64,000 bases of DNA from Pyruvatibacter sp. HU-CL02332 (GTDB taxonomy: Bacteria; Pseudomonadota; Alphaproteobacteria; CGMCC-115125). How positions within the stretch are numbered: position 1 is the stretch's first letter; every line of letters begins with the position of its first letter. The DNA is taken from positions 796,990 through 860,989 of the forward strand of contig NZ_BAABWK010000001.1 in assembly GCF_040362765.1 (NCBI RefSeq), read 5' to 3'. The notes under the pieces are model-generated. The model was not told the origin of the DNA. It did not search any database and worked only from the letters and a program-made list of their open reading frames with translations. Below, piece by piece: positions 9,448-20,329 of this stretch. Position numbers and translations under genes: made by a program.

Positions 9448-11340
9448 ATGGCCGCGACGCGCGGAAGCCGGGGTTACGGGAATTTGTCTACAACACTGAG
9501 ATGGCTGTGCGCGATTGCCATAGCCGCGCCAACATATGCGGCATCAATAACGCCAGCGTTCGCTGTTTCTGCCGGCTGTACAGCCGCCAATGGCGGAGCC
9601 TTCAACCAGAACGTCGTCGCCGGTGGGGCCAATGCTGTTGGAATCGCAGGCGCGTTTGACCAGGGCGACACGCTGACCATCACGGCCGCCGGCAATCCCA
9701 ATCTGGCCACGGTTCAGCTCCTGCCGAGCAATACGGGTATATTCGGCACCGCCGTCAACCTCGTGCAAACGGTCACTGTCAACGAGGCAGGTGTGGTGGG
9801 TCTGGGCATCACGGTGCTCGCCTCCGTCGGCCAGGCAGCAACACTGACCATCACATGCGTGCCTGTTGCAGCAGCGGCAGCCCCTCAGGCGTCCGGCACC
9901 AACAGCAGCGCCGGTACGGCCAGCACACCGGTGCAGACCGCCAACGCCGTGGATGCGGCCACAACTGCCGTCACCGGCAACCGCCTGCCGACCACACCCG
10001 CAGCCCTGCCCGGAGCCGGCCGCGCCTTGGTTGCCCGCCCGCAAACACGGGCGCAGACCAGCCGTAAGGACCACGAGGCCCTGTGGGAAGAATTTCAGAA
10101 CGCACTCAACGATCTGTATGTGCGCGACCATGAGGAGCAGCAACAGTTCCTTCCCGACAACGAAAAACGCATCGACCGTTTCAAGCACGGCATCAGCCTG
10201 TTCGAATCCGGCAAGCCATTCCCCTCCGATCAAGACTCCGCCGACACGCGGCGCGGCTGGACTTATGGCCGCGCCCGGCAGGCGATCATTGACAGATACC
10301 GCAAGCGCTTCGAGGAAGCGGGCCTGCCCATGTCGGACCCGCGCCCCCAGGTCGAGTTGCCGGAGCCTGACCCCGACCTCGATCCCGATGTCGATCCCGA
10401 TCCCGAAGAGCTTGGTGACGGCGACATCGTGCTGTTCCGACCGGACGCCAGCGGCCGCGGCTTCAGTTTCGAGCTGTCATCCGACCTGCTGCACCGGCAC
10501 ATGATGCTGAAGCTGGAGCAGGATGGCGCCGCCTCCGCGGCACCAGCACCGCTGACGATCGCCGGCATGCCCGTCAACATCTGGGCGCGCGGCCGCGGCA
10601 CCGTGTTTGACCGCCAGAAGCGCGCCGGATCGGACGGCTGGGCGGCGCATCTTCTCAGCGGGATCGCCTTGCGCGTCAACGAATCCGTCACCGTCGGCGC
10701 GTTCGGCTCCCATCTTGCCGCACGCAGCGACACCGACCTGACCAACACAAAGGTGGATACGCGCCAGGGCGGCGGCGGTGCCTATTTGCGCCTTGCAGTC
10801 GCCCGGGGCCTGACCTTTGGCCTGTCAGCCAGCCGCGAAACCGGCGAGCAGGACATCACCACCGCAGCGGCCTCCGGGTCTGCCGACATCGATCTGTGGT
10901 CTGTTTCATCCTCCGTACAAGGAGCGGTCTTCCTCGACCCGGTTCTTTTGTCGCCGTCCTTCGCCGTCACCTATGCCGAGTTCACCCGCGACGGCTACAC
11001 GGATTCAACCGGCACCGTCATACCGGGCAGCAGCTCAGGCGACACCACGCTCACGGCCGCACTCACCGCGTCGCGCGCCTACCGCTATGAAGAGGGATGG
11101 GTGCGGCGGCTCACCCCGCGCGTGAGTACATCGCTCAACTATGTGGCCCGTGAACACACAAGCTACCGCGTATCCGCCACCGAGATAATCGATGCCGACA
11201 CCTGGAGCGGCAATGTCGGCGCCGGCGTAACACTGCACACGCAAGGCTCAAGCCGCATATCGTTCGACGCCGGCGTCATCGGCATTGGCCAGGACACGCT
11301 GGGCTACACCGGCCAACTTCAGGTGGATTTCGGCTTTTAG
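9448..11340 (+). CDS. outer-membrane autotransporter-like beta-barrel protein, copy 1
   Basis: The 630-residue protein has an N-terminal signal (hydrophobic core LRWLCAIAIAAPTYAA). It then has a beta-rich domain of about 100 residues bracketed by two cysteines (SAGCTAANGG and LTITCVP), a Thr/Ala linker, a charged helical segment (about 200-285) and an acidic Pro/Asp repeat (PEPDPDLDPDVDPDPEE). A C-terminal barrel runs from about residue 367 (IWARGRGTVFD) to the final QVDFGF. The terminal Phe and the alternating strands fit BAM-dependent insertion and the autotransporter barrel family. There is no long beta-helical passenger. A paralog follows at 11439. The start is the first ATG ahead of the signal peptide; its ribosome site is weak. 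Confidence 0.8.
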   Translation: MAATRGSRGYGNLSTTLRWLCAIAIAAPTYAASITPAFAVSAGCTAANGGAFNQNVVAGGANAVGIAGAFDQGDTLTITAAGNPNLATVQLLPSNTGIFGTAVNLVQTVTVNEAGVVGLGITVLASVGQAATLTITCVPVAAAAAPQASGTNSSAGTASTPVQTANAVDAATTAVTGNRLPTTPAALPGAGRALVARPQTRAQTSRKDHEALWEEFQNALNDLYVRDHEEQQQFLPDNEKRIDRFKHGISLFESGKPFPSDQDSADTRRGWTYGRARQAIIDRYRKRFEEAGLPMSDPRPQVELPEPDPDLDPDVDPDPEELGDGDIVLFRPDASGRGFSFELSSDLLHRHMMLKLEQDGAASAAPAPLTIAGMPVNIWARGRGTVFDRQKRAGSDGWAAHLLSGIALRVNESVTVGAFGSHLAARSDTDLTNTKVDTRQGGGGAYLRLAVARGLTFGLSASRETGEQDITTAAASGSADIDLWSVSSSVQGAVFLDPVLLSPSFAVTYAEFTRDGYTDSTGTVIPGSSSGDTTLTAALTASRAYRYEEGWVRRLTPRVSTSLNYVAREHTSYRVSATEIIDADTWSGNVGAGVTLHTQGSSRISFDAGVIGIGQDTLGYTGQLQVDFGF

Positions 11341-11438
11341 CACCGGCGGCATCTGCAGCAACGCCAGTGTGGGCCTGACTCTCAGGTCAATTGAGGCTAT
11401 AAACACTGCCGAGCAAGGTCATCCGTGGGGGGAGTAAA

Positions 11439-13376
11439 ATGATCAGCTTGAAACATGCGCACGCCATACCTCAGGCTATTTCCCTAGCCTTCGGGGTTTG
11501 TTTCGCAACCGTATTGGTACTCGGCTCTCCTACAAAGGCCCAAGCAGCCTCAACCGGTTGCAATGCGCTAAACGGCGGCGGGGGTGACACAACCATCCCC
11601 GCAGGCGGTGCCACCATGGGCACAGTCACGATCAATGAAAGCCTGGATGCTGGCGAGAAGCTGGTGATAACAATCACCGGCAACCCCAACTCCGTACGCA
11701 TCGGCACCAACCCCGGCAATGCGCTGGTGAGTGCACAGGCAGGCAACCTAAACCTGACCATCACCCTGACAGCAGGGATTACCGGCATCACAATTTCAGG
11801 CGGCGCAAGTGCCGGTGCCAACACCGTCATAACGCTAAGGTGCACAGCCGTTGCCACGTCCACAACGACAACACCGACGTCCACGGGACCCACTCCGGAT
11901 GAGACGTCCGATGCCATCGACAGTGCCAACACATCTGTCAGTACGGTCCGCCAACCCACGACACCAAACAACCTGCCGACCGTCTCCCAACAGATCGTAA
12001 AACTAAGGGAAGCTGGTGCTGACGAATCCTACATCAGAAAATTGGATGATGACGCTCAGGCCGCTCGCGATGTTGAGTACGACCAGCTGGATAACAAGAT
12101 AGAGACTCTAAACGACCAGATAGGCTCCACTTATGATCAGGTACGGGCGCTGGTGGACGCCGTGGATCCGGACTACTCCGGTGACAGGAATTTTGGACTG
12201 GATTACGGAGAAGCTCTCGAGGACAACACAACGCCCGGAACGGAGTATCACGAAAAAGACAATTCCCCCGAGTTTGCCCAACTGCTCGTCAAACTCGAAG
12301 CGGCTGGTCGCCTCGGTGAGTATCAGGCCCTCGCTGAAAAAACTCATGATCTGTATGACCAACGCAACAATGCTTACGTGCGGCAGGACGACATCCGCGA
12401 CGAAAACGACTCGCGCAGTCAAAGGCAGGCCCCGCCCGACAAGTACAACGTACCCGGAATGTGGTTTACAGGGGCGACCAGCGGCGATTTCATTTTCAAC
12501 ATCGACATGTCCACCGACATGTTGCGTCAGATAGTTCAGGCCAATCTGGACGACGCAGGCACGCCGGAAACCGTCCTGCCGCCACTCACGATTGCCGGAC
12601 GGCCGGTCAATTTGTGGATACGCGGACGCGGCACACTGTTCGACGCCCAAAACCGATTTGGCAATGACGGCTGGGCGGGCCATGTACTCTCAGGCATTGC
12701 CATGCAGGCAAACGAGACAATCACGATCGGTGCATTTGGATCCTTCCTGACATCCAGCACGGAAACAAAGTTCAACAATTCTGAAATAGACAGCACATCG
12801 GTTGGCGGTGGCGCCTATATCAACATGCGGCTTGTTGACACAATCTCAGCCGGGTTGTCGCTCAACCGTGAAGTCGGTGAGCAGGACATCAAGATCGGCA
12901 GCACCACCGGCACCGCAGACACGGGCCTCACGGCAGTTGGTGCATCGTTGCAAGGCTCATGGTTTGTGGATCCGGTGTTCGTTTCGCCATCGCTGTCCGT
13001 CAGCTACTCGGATTACATTCGCGAAAAATATACGGACTCAACAGGCACACTTATTCCGTCCAGCCGCTCACGCGACACAACCATTGCTGCCGCAGCAACA
13101 GCCTCACGCACCTATAGCTTCGAGGAAGGCGGCTGGTTTACATCCGCCAGCCCGCGGGTGTCGGCGACAGTCAATTACTTTGCCCGCGAAAACCGGTCCC
13201 TGCGCGTATCCACGACGCAGATCATTGATCTGACAGACTGGGGCGGCAATGTCGGCACCGGTGTGACCCTTGCGACCAAAGGCAACAGCACCATCTCCAT
13301 TGACCTTGGCGTCATCGGCATCGGTCAGGACACCCTCGGCTATACAGGACAGCTTCAGGTCGATTTCGGCTTCTAG
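11439..13376 (+). CDS. outer-membrane autotransporter-like beta-barrel protein, copy 2
   Basis: This 645-residue paralog of the preceding protein has the same order of parts: signal peptide ending in an Ala-rich region near residue 36, a beta domain with cysteines at its start (STGCNALNGG) and end (VITLRCTA), a Thr/Ser linker, a longer helical charged region (about 180-330), and a barrel from about residue 383 (LWIRGRGTLFDAQ) to the identical end DTLGYTGQLQVDFGF. It lacks the PD-rich repeat of copy 1. A GGGGGAG ribosome site lies 4 bases before the ATG. The 98-base gap after copy 1 shows no clear terminator, so both may be co-transcribed. The function is unknown; surface display of the small N-terminal domain is an inference. 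Confidence 0.8.
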   Translation: MISLKHAHAIPQAISLAFGVCFATVLVLGSPTKAQAASTGCNALNGGGGDTTIPAGGATMGTVTINESLDAGEKLVITITGNPNSVRIGTNPGNALVSAQAGNLNLTITLTAGITGITISGGASAGANTVITLRCTAVATSTTTTPTSTGPTPDETSDAIDSANTSVSTVRQPTTPNNLPTVSQQIVKLREAGADESYIRKLDDDAQAARDVEYDQLDNKIETLNDQIGSTYDQVRALVDAVDPDYSGDRNFGLDYGEALEDNTTPGTEYHEKDNSPEFAQLLVKLEAAGRLGEYQALAEKTHDLYDQRNNAYVRQDDIRDENDSRSQRQAPPDKYNVPGMWFTGATSGDFIFNIDMSTDMLRQIVQANLDDAGTPETVLPPLTIAGRPVNLWIRGRGTLFDAQNRFGNDGWAGHVLSGIAMQANETITIGAFGSFLTSSTETKFNNSEIDSTSVGGGAYINMRLVDTISAGLSLNREVGEQDIKIGSTTGTADTGLTAVGASLQGSWFVDPVFVSPSLSVSYSDYIREKYTDSTGTLIPSSRSRDTTIAAAATASRTYSFEEGGWFTSASPRVSATVNYFARENRSLRVSTTQIIDLTDWGGNVGTGVTLATKGNSTISIDLGVIGIGQDTLGYTGQLQVDFGF

Positions 13377-13387
13377 CCAAAATGAAA

Positions 13388-13417
13388 CGGGCGGCGCTCC
13401 TACCTGAGCACCGCCCG
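13388..13417. terminator. hairpin terminator between convergent genes
   Basis: The arms CGGGCGG and CCGCCCG pair perfectly, with an inner GCTC/GAGC pair and one C/A mismatch between. On the minus strand the stem is followed by TTTCATTTTGG, and on the plus strand by CCATAACTCTTTG. The hairpin lies between the end of the second barrel gene and the end of the acyl-CoA dehydrogenase gene, so it may serve both, with the minus side stronger. Confidence 0.65.
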
Positions 13418-13450
13418 CCATAACTCTTTGTATCGTGCAGCGATCAGTCG

Positions 13451-14668
13451 TTACGCCGCTTCAAAGCCCCGTGCCGTCAGCTTGGCCAGTTGAGACATGT
13501 GTACTTCGTCCGGCCCGTCCGCAATCCGGCAGAAGCGCGCAAGGCTGAGCCACGACGCCAGCGGCGTATCTTCGCTCACACCCATGCCACCATGAATCTG
13601 GATCGCACGGTTGATCACATTCTCCGCCATCTGCGGGCCGACGATCTTCACCATCGAGACCAGATCACGAGAACCGGACAGGCCTTCCCGGTCCATCGTG
13701 TCCGCCGCCTGCAGCACCAGCAGACGGCACTGCTCGATTTCGCAGCGGGAGCGGGCAATCTCATGCTGCACGCTCGTCTTGGCCATCAGCTTTTCACCAA
13801 AGGCAACGCGCGCATCTGCCCGCGCGCACATCAGCTCCAGTGCCCGCTGTGCCATGCCCACAAAGCCCATGGCGTATTGGAATCGTCCCGGCCCAAGGCG
13901 ACCCTGCGCGATTTCAAATCCCCGGCCTTCGCCAAGAATGAGATTGCTGACAGGCACCCGCACATCTTCATACAGAAGCTCCGCCTCACCGCCGGGCGAG
14001 TGATAGTCGCCAAAGGCCTTGAGAGGACGGACAATCTTGAGACCCGGCGTGTCACGCGGCACCAGTATCGTTGAGTGTTGGCTGTGCCGTGCCGCATCCG
14101 GGTTGGACAGCCCCATGGTCAAAAGCACTTTGCACTTTGGCCCCATGGCACCGGTGATCCACCACTTACGGCCGTTCAGCACATAGTGGTCGCCATCCCG
14201 CTCGATCTTCAGCTCCATATTGGTCGCATCAGACGATGCCACCTGCGGCTCGGTCATGGCATAGGCAGAGCGGATTTCTCCGGCCAGCAGTGGTTTCAGC
14301 CACTGCTCCTGCTGTTCGGTCGTGCCGTATTTCGCCAGCACTTCCATATTGCCCCTGTCCGGAGCCGAGCAGTTGAACACCGCCTGCGCCCATGGCACCC
14401 GGGACATCTCTTCCATGATCGGCGCGAATTCCAGATTGGTCAGCCCCGGGCTCCACTCGCCATATTCCTCAGGCAGGAACCAGTTCCAGATACCAGCCTC
14501 GCGCGCCTTGGCGGTCAGGTCGTCCCACCATGGCGGATAGACCCAGAGGTTCTCGTGGTCCTCTACCCACGCGTCATATTCCTTCTCGCGCGGATAGATA
14601 TGCTCCTTCATGAAGGCCTGCACCTGCGCGGTGAGTTCCCTGGTCTTGTCATTGGGTTGAAAACCCAT
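13451..14668 (-). CDS. acyl-CoA dehydrogenase family protein (ACAD11-like)
   Basis: The 405-residue flavoprotein carries acyl-CoA dehydrogenase motifs: AMTEPQVASSDATNME (FAD and substrate binding), WWITGAMGPKCKV, a GPGRFQYAMGFVGMAQRALE segment that resembles the GPGRIHH motif of ACAD10/11-type enzymes, and the C-terminal IHGGMGVSEDTPLA and RIADGPDEVH. It should oxidise an acyl-CoA to the 2-enoyl-CoA and pass electrons to ETF. AGGAGGA seven bases before the ATG supports the start. It lies between the MoxR gene and the barrel genes, with a FadJ-type enzyme nearby at 16005, which is consistent with fatty-acid catabolism. Chain-length preference cannot be read from sequence. Confidence 0.92.
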   Translation of the reverse strand: MGFQPNDKTRELTAQVQAFMKEHIYPREKEYDAWVEDHENLWVYPPWWDDLTAKAREAGIWNWFLPEEYGEWSPGLTNLEFAPIMEEMSRVPWAQAVFNCSAPDRGNMEVLAKYGTTEQQEQWLKPLLAGEIRSAYAMTEPQVASSDATNMELKIERDGDHYVLNGRKWWITGAMGPKCKVLLTMGLSNPDAARHSQHSTILVPRDTPGLKIVRPLKAFGDYHSPGGEAELLYEDVRVPVSNLILGEGRGFEIAQGRLGPGRFQYAMGFVGMAQRALELMCARADARVAFGEKLMAKTSVQHEIARSRCEIEQCRLLVLQAADTMDREGLSGSRDLVSMVKIVGPQMAENVINRAIQIHGGMGVSEDTPLASWLSLARFCRIADGPDEVHMSQLAKLTARGFEAA

Positions 14669-14784
14669 GAGCCGTTCCTCCTGATCAATATTTTTGTGGG
14701 ATCAGGCTAAGCCAGGACGTGCACGAACACACCCGCTAATGCAGGGTCTGTTCGCCGTCACGGATGTATAAGTGGGGAAGGCCC

Positions 14785-15735
<951 letters not shown>

Positions 15736-16004
15736 GGGAACTGGTCTGCCTGTCTCTTGATATCGGTTCGCCCAAGGGCATACGCGAGCCCAAGCGCTGC
15801 GGCAATGGCACATTTGCAAACCCCTTTGCATAAGAGATTGCCCCAATACCGGGCGCCTATAGGAACACATTGGGTGAATCCAAGACTCGCATCGTCCGCC
15901 AAGGTCACTAGAATGCGCCCCAACCAAGGGCCGATATCCGCCCTTCAAGAACAAATACCCGCCGGACAGTGACCAAAAAGGCGGGCCAGACAGGGAGTGC
16001 CCAA
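15736..16004. other. divergent intergenic region between MoxR and fadJ-like genes
   Basis: These 269 bases must hold the promoters of both divergent genes. I found no convincing operator or hairpin. The only clear signal is AGGGAG just before the fadJ-like ATG at 16005. Confidence 0.35.
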
Positions 16005-18083
16005 ATGACCCAGATAAACGAAGTCACCACACTGACGCGCGAAGGCGATATCGCCGTCGTGACCCTCAATTCTCCGCCGGTGAACGCCCTTTCCGCCAAT
16101 GTGCGCGAAGGTCTGTTTGAGGGCTTCAAAGCCGCCATCGCCGACGATGCTGCCAAAGCCATCGTTCTTATCTGCGACGGCCGCACCTTCATTGCCGGTG
16201 CCGACATCACGGAATTCGGCCAGGCCCCCAAGGGCCCGGGCCTGCATGAAGTTCAGGCGATGATCGAAGATGCGCCCAAGCCGGTTGTGGCAGCCGTTCA
16301 CGGCACAGCCCTTGGCGGCGGCCTCGAAGTAGCTCTCGTCTGCCATTACCGCGTTGTCGTTCCCAGCGCCCGCATGGGCCTGCCGGAAGTAAACCTCGGC
16401 CTGCTGCCCGGTGCCGGTGGCACCCAGCGCCTGCCGCGCGTCACAGGCGTTGAAAAAGCGCTCGAAATGATGACATCAGGCCGTCACGCCTCCGCCAAGG
16501 AAGCCCATGAAAGTGGCCTGGCTGATGCCATCGTTGAAGAAGGCAAACTTCTGGAAGGCGCCATCGCCTTCGCCCAGAAGATTGTCGCCGACAACGCCCC
16601 CCTGACAAAAATCCGCGAACGCGACGACAAGGTTGCCGGCGCCCGTGGCAAGCCAGAAATCTTTGAAGCGTTCCGCAAGTCCATCGCCCGCAAGACCCGC
16701 GGCTTCCTCGCACCGGAATACAACATCCAGTGCATCGAAGCAGCCGTGAACCTGCCCTTCGATGAAGGCATGAAGGTTGAAGCCAAGCTCTTCCGTGAGC
16801 TGGTCACCGGCGAACAGTCCGCTGCCCAGCGCCATGTCTTCTTTGCAGAACGTCAGGTCGCCAAGATCCCTGATGTGCCCAAGGACACCCCGCAGATCGA
16901 CGTCAAGTCAGTCGGCATCATCGGTGCCGGCACCATGGGTGGCGGCATCGCCATGAACTTTGTGAATGCGGGCATTCCGGTCACGATCGTTGAGCAGGCA
17001 CAGGAACGTCTCGACGCCGGTCTCGCCGTTGTGCGCAAGAACTACGAAAACTCAGCCAAGCGCGGCCGCTTCCCCATGGAAGAAGTGGACAAGCGCATGA
17101 GCATGTTCACCGGCACAACGAACCTCGAAGATCTGGCCGACAAGGACCTCGTGATCGAAGCCATCTTCGAGAACATGGACGTCAAGAAGGACGTGTTCGG
17201 CAAGCTCGACAAGATCGTCAAGCAGGGCTCTATCCTTGCAACGAACACGTCAGCGCTGGACATTGACGAGATCGCAACAGCCACGACGCGCCCTGAAGCC
17301 GTCATCGGCCTACACTTCTTCTCACCCGCCAACGTCATGAAGCTGCTGGAAATTGTCCGCGCAGACAAAACCAGCAACGAAGTGATCGCCACCTCCATGT
17401 CCCTTGCCAAGAAGATCGGCAAGGTCGGCGTGCTTGTGGGTGTGTGCCCGGGCTTTGTGGGCAACCGCCTCCTGGCCCAGCGCCAGCGCGAAGCCAACAA
17501 GCTCATCCTGGAAGGTGCGATGCCCTGGGATGTAGACCGCGTGCTCTTCGACTTCGGCCTGCCCATGGGTCCCTTTGCCATGTCAGACCTTGCAGGTCTC
17601 GACCTTGGCTGGAACAAGGAAACCTCCAAGGGCGAAACCCTGCGTGACCTGCTCTGCGAGCGGGATCGTCGCGGCCAGAAGACCGGCGCCGGCTTCTACG
17701 ACTATGACGAAAACCGCGTGCCTTCCCCTTCCAAGGAAGTCGAAGGCATCATTCGTCAGTACGCAGAAGAGCGTCAGATCCAGCAGCGCGAGATTTCAGA
17801 CGAAGAAATCCTCGAGCGTTGCCTGCTGCCGATGGTGAACGAGGGCTACAAGATCCTCGAAGAAGGCAAGGCCATCCGCGCATCCGACATCGATATCGTC
17901 TGGATCATGGGCTACGGCTGGCCCCGCTATCGCGGCGGCCCGATGTGGTACGGCGAAAACTCTGTAGGCCTCGAAAAAGTCCTCGAGCGCATGCAGCACT
18001 ACGAAGAAAAGCACGGGGCCGACTTCAAGCCAGCAGCAATGCTTGAAGACCTGGTTGCCGAAAGCAAGAAGAAGGCAGGCTAA
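16005..18083 (+). CDS. fadJ: bifunctional enoyl-CoA hydratase / 3-hydroxyacyl-CoA dehydrogenase (FadJ/FadB type)
   Basis: The 692-residue enzyme has an N-terminal crotonase domain ([10 protein letters not shown] for CoA binding near residue 60; [16 protein letters not shown] and [20 protein letters not shown] carrying the catalytic Glu residues). A 3-hydroxyacyl-CoA dehydrogenase domain begins near residue 300 with the NAD fold [15 protein letters not shown] and continues with [16 protein letters not shown] and GFVGNRLL. It catalyses hydration and NAD-dependent oxidation in beta-oxidation. The ATG at 16005 has AGGGAG seven bases upstream; a GTG at 15969 would add 12 residues. The following GST gene overlaps by one base (TAATG), so they form an operon. 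A thiolase gene is not in the window. Confidence 0.93.
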   Translation: MTQINEVTTLTREGDIAVVTLNSPPVNALSANVREGLFEGFKAAIADDAAKAIVLICDGRTFIAGADITEFGQAPKGPGLHEVQAMIEDAPKPVVAAVHGTALGGGLEVALVCHYRVVVPSARMGLPEVNLGLLPGAGGTQRLPRVTGVEKALEMMTSGRHASAKEAHESGLADAIVEEGKLLEGAIAFAQKIVADNAPLTKIRERDDKVAGARGKPEIFEAFRKSIARKTRGFLAPEYNIQCIEAAVNLPFDEGMKVEAKLFRELVTGEQSAAQRHVFFAERQVAKIPDVPKDTPQIDVKSVGIIGAGTMGGGIAMNFVNAGIPVTIVEQAQERLDAGLAVVRKNYENSAKRGRFPMEEVDKRMSMFTGTTNLEDLADKDLVIEAIFENMDVKKDVFGKLDKIVKQGSILATNTSALDIDEIATATTRPEAVIGLHFFSPANVMKLLEIVRADKTSNEVIATSMSLAKKIGKVGVLVGVCPGFVGNRLLAQRQREANKLILEGAMPWDVDRVLFDFGLPMGPFAMSDLAGLDLGWNKETSKGETLRDLLCERDRRGQKTGAGFYDYDENRVPSPSKEVEGIIRQYAEERQIQQREISDEEILERCLLPMVNEGYKILEEGKAIRASDIDIVWIMGYGWPRYRGGPMWYGENSVGLEKVLERMQHYEEKHGADFKPAAMLEDLVAESKKKAG

Positions 18084-18784
18084 TGGCTCTTGCCCTCTAC
18101 GACCTCGAAGGCCGTGACGGCCGCCGCATGAGCCCCTTTTGCTGGCGCACAAAATACGCGCTGGCCCATAAGGGCCTCACCGCGGAGGACCGCCCGGTCG
18201 GCTTCGGGGAAATCAAAACCATCGGGGACGGCTCATTCAAGACCGTCCCCGTCATTGAGCATGACGGCCAGTTCATCGGCGATAGCTGGAAGATCGCGAT
18301 CCATCTGGATCAGAATTTTCCTGACACACCTCCGCTGTTCCCCAGCCTCGACGCCCTGCACTACGCGCAGTTCGTTGAACGCTGGCTGTTCACCCAGGTG
18401 TTCACCGCCATGTTCCCGGCAATGGTCAAGCAGGTGTTTGAGCACTGCCGCGAAGAAGACAAGGCCTATGTCCGGGAAAGCCGCGAAAAGCAGCTTGGCG
18501 GCATGACCCTTGAACAGGCGGACAAACGCGGCAAGGAAGGTCTCGGCGCCATGTCCGTGGCCCTTGGTCCCCTGCGGGCCAAGCTCATGGACACGCCGTA
18601 CCTCAATGGCAACGAAGCAGGCTATGCGGACTACGTCGCCGCAAGCACATTCATGTGGGCCCGCGCCGTGTATCCGAACAAGCTGTTTGCACCAAAGGAG
18701 CCCGTGGCGGATTGGTTCAAGCGCATCCTTGAGATGTATGACTCTCTGGGCCGCTCAACGCCGGGCTACGACATCGCAGCCTGA
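18083..18784 (+). CDS. glutathione S-transferase family protein, LigE (beta-etherase)-like
   Basis: The 233-residue protein has a thioredoxin-fold N-terminus LYDLEGRDGRRMSPFCWRTK, then FKTVPVIEHDGQFIGDSW with the cis-Pro and the Asp-Ser that usually contact glutathione, and a helical C-terminal domain. The wording SPFCWRTKYALAHKGL and the DSWxIAxxLD motif are most like LigE/LigF-type beta-etherases and other fungal-bacterial GSTs, rather than canonical GSTs. The ATG overlaps the stop of the fadJ-like gene. A strong terminator follows. The natural substrate is unknown; detoxification of an activated acyl or aromatic compound is a guess from the operon partner. Confidence 0.82.
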   Translation: MALALYDLEGRDGRRMSPFCWRTKYALAHKGLTAEDRPVGFGEIKTIGDGSFKTVPVIEHDGQFIGDSWKIAIHLDQNFPDTPPLFPSLDALHYAQFVERWLFTQVFTAMFPAMVKQVFEHCREEDKAYVRESREKQLGGMTLEQADKRGKEGLGAMSVALGPLRAKLMDTPYLNGNEAGYADYVAASTFMWARAVYPNKLFAPKEPVADWFKRILEMYDSLGRSTPGYDIAA

Positions 18785-18798
18785 CGCCTTTGCACTAT

Positions 18799-18838
18799 TT
18801 CGCGCAGCGGTCCTAGCGGGCTGCTGCGCGAATTTTTT
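18799..18838 (+). terminator. rho-independent terminator after the GST gene
   Basis: The arms TTCGCGCAGC (18799-18808) and GCTGCGCGAA (18823-18832) pair perfectly over 10 bp and are followed by six T residues (18833-18838). This ends the fadJ-GST operon. The right arm and T-tract fall inside the 3' coding end of the convergent lytic transglycosylase gene, so one sequence serves both purposes. Confidence 0.9.
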
Positions 18839-20096
18839 CCAGCAGCTTCTCGGTGGCAAAACCATCCTGCGGCTGCCCCAGGCTTCCCTGGAAACCACGA
18901 ATGGCTTTCCGGCTCATGGGGCCGATGATGCCGTCAACGCCCCCCGTATTGAACCCGATCGCCGTCAGCTTACGCTGCATCTCTTTGGCTTCTGACAGGG
19001 TCAAAGGCCGCTCATCCGTCGGCCATGTTCCCTGAATGGCAGGCTCACCGGCAAAGTGCCGTGCAAGATAAGACACTGCCATCGCATAGGAGGTCGCGTT
19101 GTTGTAGCGCAGGATCGTGCGGAAATTCGGGTAGGCCAGAAACGCTGGCCCACGATGGCCCGCAGGCACAATCAGATAGGCTTCAAGTCCGCGTTCGCGG
19201 CGCGGCAGCGTTTCGCCGGACGTGGTGCGAAGCCCCAGAGCTTGCCATTCCTCACCGCTCTTCTTGATGCTGCGGCCCGCCTGCGCATAGTCAAAGCCAT
19301 TGGGCAGCTTCACTTCGCGCACGGCAGGGTCGCCCTTGTCCCAGCCAGACGCTTTGAGGTAGTTGGCAGCAGATCCAAGCCCGTCCGCCGCGCTGACCCA
19401 GACATTGCGGCGACCATCGCCGTCAAAATCCACCGCATGCTCAAGATAGGTCGTGGGGATGAACTGCGTGTGCCCCATGGCACCCGCCCATGAACCGTTC
19501 ATGGCTTTGGGCGTGATATCGCCGGACTGAATGATCTTCAGGGCCGCAATAAGCTGCGTGCGGCCAAAGTCAGCACGACGCCCTTCAAAGGCCAATGTCG
19601 TCAGTGAACGGATGACACTGCGACTGCCCATGAAAGTCCCGTAATGGGTTTCAAGGCCCCAGATCGCTGCCAGCACTTCCCGCTCGACGCCATAGCGCTC
19701 TTCCAGCCGGTCAAACAGCTTGCGGTTGGCCCGCAGTTGCTCTGCCCCATCGGCCTTGCGCTTGTCTGACAGGGCCGAGCCCAGATAGCCCCAGATCGGC
19801 CGAACAAATTCCGGCTGCTTCTGGTTTAGCTCCAGCACCTTCACATCCAGCGAAATACCCTGAAAAGCGCGGTTGAACGTGGACGACGTGATTCCTTCTG
19901 CCAGGGCATCACGGCGAAAACCGGTTAGCCAGGCTGAAAGTCGCTCCTCCATGGCTGGTGTCACAACAATATCATCTTCCACCGGCTGCCCTTTTTGAGC
20001 GAGCGCAGCACCCGCACCACCCAGGGTGAGACCGGTTGCCAAAAGAAGGGCCGACAGGGGAGAAAGTGCCCCAAAGCGCGTTGTTTTCCGCCGCAT
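18813..20096 (-). CDS. lytic murein transglycosylase (MltB-like) with peptidoglycan-binding domain
   Basis: The 427-residue protein has a signal sequence (LSALLLATGLTLGGAGAALA) and a MltB-type catalytic domain. Key motifs are AAIWGLETHYGTFMGS with the catalytic Glu, SWAGAMGHTQFIPTTY and DFDGDGRRNVW. The C-terminal domain (about 365-425, LSEAKEMQRKLTAIGF through DGIIGPMSRKAIRGFQ) is a PG_binding_1 module. It should cleave the glycan strand between MurNAc and GlcNAc to give 1,6-anhydro ends in the periplasm. It lacks the lipobox of E. coli MltB, so it is probably soluble. It is a single gene, convergent with the GST gene and divergent from galU. Confidence 0.9.
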   Translation of the reverse strand: MRRKTTRFGALSPLSALLLATGLTLGGAGAALAQKGQPVEDDIVVTPAMEERLSAWLTGFRRDALAEGITSSTFNRAFQGISLDVKVLELNQKQPEFVRPIWGYLGSALSDKRKADGAEQLRANRKLFDRLEERYGVEREVLAAIWGLETHYGTFMGSRSVIRSLTTLAFEGRRADFGRTQLIAALKIIQSGDITPKAMNGSWAGAMGHTQFIPTTYLEHAVDFDGDGRRNVWVSAADGLGSAANYLKASGWDKGDPAVREVKLPNGFDYAQAGRSIKKSGEEWQALGLRTTSGETLPRRERGLEAYLIVPAGHRGPAFLAYPNFRTILRYNNATSYAMAVSYLARHFAGEPAIQGTWPTDERPLTLSEAKEMQRKLTAIGFNTGGVDGIIGPMSRKAIRGFQGSLGQPQDGFATEKLLEKIRAAAR

Positions 20097-20329
20097 TTAT
20101 TCTCGTTCCGCTGGTTTGTGAATCGCAGGAAAGCTCAAAAAGTCCGTCACCATAGGCGATGGACTGTGGCAATTCTATGCACGAACAACCTGCTGTTTAG
20201 GTTCATGTTCTAGGGTGCGTGCGGGCGTGCAACAGGTGCGTCTTGCCGTGGCGCATAGCCCCGTGGCAAAACCGGCTGGCAATCGTTGCTGCGCCGCATC
20301 ATCTACCCTCGTCTGCGTAAAGGCTTCTC
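20097..20329. promoter_or_regulatory. divergent promoter region of mltB-like gene and galU
   Basis: These 233 bases separate two divergent start codons and must contain both promoters. It has a modest AT-rich stretch around 20160-20215. I could not place a -35/-10 pair with confidence and see no palindrome. Confidence 0.35.

Noticed and set aside
10263-10748. 161-codon minus-strand frame inside the first barrel gene
   Set aside because: It is the mirror of the PD-rich repeat and barrel, Ser/Arg-rich, with no domain.
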